A stretch of 11,147 bases of DNA, taken from the NCBI GenBank assembly GCA_026770595.1, contig MU634607.1, forward strand, positions 1-11,147, in the 5' to 3' direction. Position 1 is the first letter of the stretch; every line of letters begins with the position of its first letter. Below the pieces are notes generated by a model. The model was not told the DNA's origin, searched no databases, and saw only the letters and a list, made by a program, of their open reading frames with translations. This document shows positions 7,033-11,147 of this stretch, one piece after another. A program made the translations under genes and the position numbers. The stretch comes from Ochromonadaceae sp. CCMP2298 (taxonomy: Eukaryota; Sar; Synurophyceae; Ochromonadales; Ochromonadaceae).

Positions 7033-8661
7033 ATGCAGGCGCTTCTCTCTGTGATGGTGCTGGCGCTTTGCTCGACCCTCGTGGCGGCTACCGGTAGGGC
7101 CAAGGGGGCCAAGGCGGGGGGCGCGGTGGGTTACGACTCCACATTCGACCTCGACCAGGCGGAGCGCTACGTTGCCCTCTGCGGGGTGGCCTACTGCACA
7201 GATCCAAAGCTACGAGATAACTGCGTGGACAAGTGGTCCTGCAATGCCTGCAAGCAATTCCCCAACATGACAGCCACGTCCTTCAAGAGCGAGAAGTTCG
7301 ATGGGAATGGATTCGTGGTGAGCTCCCTGTGCTGTCTCTTTGCTCTCCCTCTCTCTCTCCCTCCTCTCTCTCCCCTCTCTACTTACCGTCACCGAACCCC
7401 CCACAACCCCCACCCCCCTACCTCACCCCCACCCCCACCCCTAGGGCTACGACGCAACTGCAGACGAGGTGGTGGTGTCCTTCTCCGGCACTGACCCGCT
7501 CTCCATACGCAACTGGCTAGACGACCTCGTCTTCGTGAAGGAGGATTACCCCTACTGCGACTCCTGCCAGGTACGCCTCAACACCACACACCTGCTGAAG
7601 ATATTATGATATAACCAATACAATGTACCCCCATATACCAGTTGCAATGAAACCTTACCCTTCCGCATCCCTACACCACCACCTATTTAACCCACACAGG
7701 TGCACAGTGGGTTCTACGCCACCTACCAGTCCCTGGACCCCACAGTCAAGAGCCTCGTCACCCAGTACCTGTCCAAACACCCCTCCGCCTCTCTGTCCGT
7801 CACAGGACACTCTCTGGGGGCAGCGCTGGCGCTCCTGTGTGTGGCAGAACTAGTGCAGAGTGGGTACATAGGTAAGAGTGTTATAGTGTTATAATATCAC
7901 ATAGTGTTATAATATCATGTAGTGTTATAGTACTATAATAACATAGTGTGGGTGGTTTGAATACCTAGTACATCTCATCACCATACTCCATCCATACTTC
8001 CTCACTCCATCCATACTCCATTACTCCATTATCTATAGTACGTACCGCGTACACATACGGCATGCCGAGGGTGGGAGATGACGCATTCCAAGTGTGGGTT
8101 AAGGGGGGCGGCGGGGGGGGGGGCATCAGCTCGATGCGCGGCGCAACCAGCAGCGGCAGTGGCAGCAGCGGCATCGCGGGTGTGTTTCGTGTGACGCATC
8201 GCAAGGACCCCGTGCCCCACCTGCCTCCCATGAGCTTCGGCTTCCGCCACATACCCTACGAAGGTACCAACATAACACCTAATACCATAATACCCTTATA
8301 CCATAATAAATTAATACCATAATACTATAACACCATAATAATACGATTACCCTCCAAGCATATACTGATATACCATAATAACCCTACTTATAACCCTCCT
8401 CCTAATCCTATAACCCTCTGCCACATCTCTTATGAAGCGTTCTACATACACGAGTATGAGGGGGCGAAGGAGGGGGAAGAGAAGGAGAGACAGGGGAAGG
8501 GGGAGGGGGAGAAGGAGGGACAGGGGGGAGTGGTGGTGTGTGACTACAGCGGAGAGGACCCCAACTGCTCCGACCAGTACTCCCTCGATCTGTTCGTGCC
8601 CGACCACCTCAACTACCTGGGCTTCGATTTCACCACTAACTACCTCTCCTGCTCCCTGTAG
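7033..8661 (+). CDS. Secreted class 3 (fungal-type) lipase
   Basis: Five exons (7033-7317, 7445-7570, 7700-7871, 8039-8263, 8438-8661) join with phases 0, 0, 1, 1 into 343 residues ending in TAG. Class 3 lipases are alpha/beta-hydrolases that cut ester bonds of acylglycerols or phospholipids. Residues 1 to about 19 ([19 protein letters not shown]) are a clear signal peptide. The conserved landmarks are [31 protein letters not shown], the nucleophile elbow TGHSLG (Ser175), [28 protein letters not shown] (Asp251), [12 protein letters not shown] and DHLNYLGFD (His326), so the triad is complete. Cysteine-rich segments fit secretion. Two simple-sequence insertions, a poly-Gly/Ser loop at 217-239 and a Glu/Lys/Gly loop at about 278-300, are unlike typical family members. 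The specific lipid substrate cannot be read from the sequence. Confidence 0.92.
7872..8038 (+). other. Intron 3 of the lipase gene with an 18-bp minisatellite
   Basis: This 167-bp phase-1 intron starts GTAAGA and ends CTATAG. An 18-bp unit ATAGTGTTATAATATCAC/T is repeated at 7883-7900 and 7901-7918, then decays. Further on, ACTCCATCCATACT units form the pyrimidine-rich 3' half. Confidence 0.78.
8264..8437 (+). other. Intron 4 of the lipase gene, flanked by a duplicated coding motif
   Basis: This 174-bp phase-1 intron starts GTACCA and ends TATGAAG. Its last 19 bases (8419-8437) match the last 19 bases of the preceding exon (8245-8263) at 14 of 19 positions, so HIPYE at the exon end is mirrored by HISYE at the intron end. 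The interior is ACCATAATA repeats with stop codons. Splicing at 8263/8438 gives [14 protein letters not shown], as expected for the family. Confidence 0.75.
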
Positions 8662-9368
8662 ACCCCTACCTATAACTACCTACTACCCACTACCTATAAC
8701 CCCCCTCCTGTACCTATGCTGCCTTTCAAGCCCCCTCCCTACAACTACCTATGCTCTCTGTTGAGGGGAGGGGCAGAGGGACAGAGGGGAGGGGGGCAGA
8801 GGGGCAGAGGGGAGGGGCAGAGGGAGAGGGAAGCGCACACTATCCCATCTCAGACCAGCAGCACACATATGGCACATCGACACACACAATAACACACACA
8901 CACACACACACTATCTATCTACACCTACCGGCATCCCCCCCATATGCATTTCACATGGACATATATATGGGCATGGGTAGTCCGGCTGTGTGAGAGCTCT
9001 CTGCCTGCTACATTATCCCTACTTTCAGGATACAGTTTGCAGTAGTAGAGACAGCAGCCAGTATAATAAAGCAGCACTCCCAACGTGAGAACATTCGTGT
9101 GTAAGATGCTCAAGAAAGTATCGTACCTCTGTTTGATTTCATTTAAATAAACATGTCTGCCACTGCCGTCCCTGCCATCACTGCTGCTGCTGCTGCTGAC
9201 TGCTGAGAGGGTGGAGAGGTAGGGACTCGTGTCCTTCCTACCTCACTTACCCCACTTACTCACTTACGATACGCGTTACGCTGAGGAGCCCAGCCAGGGG
9301 CTAGCACTCACTCACTCACTCGGACTGTAAGAGGTCGGGGAGACTCACTCACTCACTCGCTTACTCGC
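8662..9368. other. Tail-to-tail intergenic region with simple repeats and candidate polyA signals
   Basis: After the lipase stop come a CCTAC-rich stretch, a G-rich polypurine run (about 8760-8832) and a CA repeat (about 8880-8912). AATAAA occurs at 9065-9070 and 9146-9151, both some 400-490 bases past the lipase stop and therefore uncertain as its signals. CTG triplets lie at 9181-9200, and ACTC repeats at 9304-9320 and 9343-9360, just past the stop of the minus-strand gene. I find no gene. Confidence 0.45.
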
Positions 9369-10659
9369 TTAGTTGTTCAAGCACATGCCGTACGAGTACA
9401 CGTTGGCATAGTCTGTGGGGGGGAGGGGGTGTAGGTAGGGTTAGGGAGCGAGTAGATAAATGATACCGTCATAGTCATAGGAGTCATATATAGTGCATAG
9501 GATAGTCATGTATAGTGCACAGTACGTACCATCATCGTAGACGCCGTAGTAGTAGTAGTCCTCTTGCTGGGTGCACTTGCCCAGCCCATCTGGCGCAGGT
9601 CCAGCTTGGATTTGTACATGGGGATCCGGCAGGAGGAGTCAAGAGTAGGCCGTAAACGACGCCTTTTTGCCCGCACATTTAGTGAACTTCACGTAGGAGT
9701 AGGTGCTATCCAGAGCCAGGACCTCGGTGATGTCCTCCTTGTCAACGTTGTCTAGGGAGAACTCCAGGGGGTCGGCGCCCTCGCCCACGTCCAGCTGGCA
9801 GGCGTCCCCGCGGTGCAGGGTGTAACCTTTATGTTGTGTCGTTATGAATATATATCGTTATAAATATAAATGGTATTTAAAATATAGAGAGTATAGTTAT
9901 AAGTTTAAGTACTGACCCACGATGTTGTCGCTGCAGTCGTCCTCTCTGTGGTTGGTCAGCAGGAAGCCTGAGAGTGGGGTGGGAGTGGGGTGAGAGGGGA
10001 GTGAGAAGGGGGGTGAGAGAAGGGGGGGGCGAGTTGGGAGTTGTACAAGTAGCTATATTACCGTCCTCCTCCTCCCTCAGCAGCTGCTTGGGGCTCTTGC
10101 CAGTGACGATGATGCCCTGCATGGTAGCTCCGAAGTAGTTCATGTTCCACACGTCCATGGCGCACCTGTCCTCCCATCTCTCATCCATATATGAGCCGAC
10201 GGGCTTGCCGGAGCAACCAGCGCCCTCGAACACGGAATGGGCCACGTGGTATGCTCCATGCACCTTGTTCAAGGCGAGCTGCACAGAGTACGGGCCTTCA
10301 TCAACATTATAGTTTTTACATTTATCCAGACCAATGACCTCTACCGAGATCACGGGACCGGAGCAGTCGCCGTTGGGGCGGTGGAGGACGACCATCGACC
10401 CCGTCTTGATGACCTTGGACCAAGGGACATCATCCCATTCGTGCAGACGTCTGCCGGGGGCGTCGCGCTCAGCCTTCAGGGCCTTCAGGGCCTTCTTGAT
10501 CGCAGTGTGGTGAGGAGCGATATAACTGTTCAAGATCGGGTGGTTACCTTTCGCGCTGGACTTCTGGTGCAGTCTTTTTAGAACCCGCGCACCTCTGACA
10601 TTGTCCAGGGGGACGCTGTCGCTTTTCTCGCTGAGGTTCTTGGCGGAGGCGATCATCAT
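9369..10659 (-). CDS. Protein of four Cys-pair modules, family not recognised; reading frame disrupted
   Basis: Four exons (10659-10062, 9967-9917, 9826-9530, 9412-9369) join at phase-1 introns of 94, 90 and 117 bp and end in TAA, 330 codons in all. I do not recognise the family. Residues 1-80 are charged with no signal peptide, so an upstream exon may be missing. From residue 85 a unit recurs: hydrophobic strand, then C-x14-18-C. Pairs are C99/C114, C149/C166 (both starting CSG), C211/C226, and a fourth in exon 3. At 9641-9639 the frame hits TGA (codon 279). The next frame reads DSSCRIPMYKSKLDLRQMG, with the missing cysteine, before the original frame resumes at GLGKCTQQED. Exon length is still a multiple of three, which suggests two compensating indels. 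It could be a pseudogene, a sequence error, or an allele with readthrough. Confidence 0.6.
9639..9641 (-). other. In-frame TGA inside exon 3 of the Cys-pair-repeat gene
   Basis: The codon interrupts the exon 15 bases after ACG in SFTAYS and lies 36 codons before the exon's donor site. It is not a plausible natural end, because the downstream exon sequence and the final exon (DYANVYSYGMCLNN) remain splice-compatible. TGA serves as a normal stop for the HMG/histone-fold gene in this same window, so genome-wide reassignment of TGA is unlikely. Confidence 0.6.
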
Positions 10660-10800
10660 TGTAGTTCTCGAAGAATTGTGGATGGGTTCACAACGAAGTG
10701 ACACTAGTTAGTCTACACTCGTTTTTCAGTTTTCAGTTTTGTCCATATCTTGATATATATGCGTCAATCATCACCAGCTCCACTATATAAAGTGCAAATT
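10660..10800. promoter_or_regulatory. Divergent promoter region with TATA-like boxes on both strands
   Basis: On the minus strand a TATATATCA element (around 10751-10760) lies about 95 bases upstream of the Cys-pair-repeat ATG. On the plus strand TATATAAAG (10784-10792) is a stronger match and points rightward, suggesting a transcript that begins near 10820 and codes beyond the window. Both assignments rest on motif and spacing alone. Confidence 0.4.
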
Positions 10801-11147
10801 TAGTGCAAAAACGAAACAAATCACAGCAAAGCACAGCACAGCACAGCGACGAAGGGAAATAAACAGGAGAGGGGAGAAATCTATCAATGCAGCCTTTTTT
10901 TGTGGGAAAAAAATGAAACTACTGGTGGCACCGGTTTTTATTTGTTGGTATTGTACCTGTAAACTATCCCGCAAAAATGACCTCTTTTGTGGGAAAACAA
11001 CGCCTAGTCAATTGTACGCATTCATCCCCCCTTCCCCTGCCTACCCCCCCCCAAGGAGCTCGTCAAATACCCGAGCTTCCCTACCCCCCCCCCCCCCACT
11101 ACAACTGCCCCCGCTACCCCAACTACCCCCCCCCTCCCCCGCCTCCC
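10801..11147. other. Likely 5' flank of a rightward gene, ending in poly-C tracts
   Basis: No ORF with protein character is present. An ACAGCA-type repeat occurs at about 10823-10846. TGTGGGAAA occurs twice (10901-10909 and 10988-10996), with TCCCGCAAAAA between them at 10967-10977. From about 11025 to the end the sequence is dominated by C runs interspersed with CTAC, which would be G-quadruplex-capable on the minus strand. Confidence 0.4.

Noticed and set aside
10660-10704. GTG-initiated extension of the Cys-pair-repeat protein
   Set aside because: Eukaryotic initiation is expected at ATG. The first in-frame ATG is at 10659, and the added residues have no signal-peptide character.

Overview
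The window is nuclear DNA from a eukaryote, most likely a compact-genome unicellular organism whose lineage I cannot fix. Five genes can be assembled from exons joined at GT-AG introns whose reading phases agree (14 introns of 74 to 267 bp). Coding exons are GC-rich. Introns and intergenic DNA are packed with microsatellites, minisatellites and polypurine or polypyrimidine tracts. I see no prokaryotic operon, rRNA or tRNA.

Layout. 1-1439: no convincing gene. It holds an array of short dyads (TGAG, 7 bases, CTCA), a roughly 80-bp segment duplicated with a 105-bp period, and a 180-bp element with 19-bp terminal inverted repeats and TAA target duplications, which looks like a PIF/Harbinger (Tourist-type) MITE. 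1440-1951 (-): a two-exon Cys/His-rich basic protein. 2517-3869 (+): a three-exon S51 peptidase (dipeptidase E / cyanophycinase family). 4244-6629 (-): a five-exon chromatin protein with an acidic tail, basic NLS-like stretch, HMG box, NF-YC/CHRAC/POLE4-type histone fold and a disordered tail carrying a PCNA-box-like motif. 7033-8661 (+): a five-exon secreted class 3 lipase with a complete catalytic triad. 9369-10659 (-): a four-exon Cys-pair-repeat protein with an in-frame TGA, probably from two compensating frameshifts. 10660-11147: a divergent TATA-bearing promoter region for a gene beyond the window, ending in poly-C tracts.

Neighbouring genes alternate in direction (-,+,-,+,-), giving head-to-head intervals at 1952-2516 and 6630-7032 and tail-to-tail intervals at 3870-4243 and 8662-9368. 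The five proteins do not form an obvious pathway. The most notable points are the HMG-box/histone-fold fusion, the dyad array interrupted by a MITE, the Cys-pair-repeat protein with its disrupted module, and a lipase intron flanked by two copies of the same short coding sequence.
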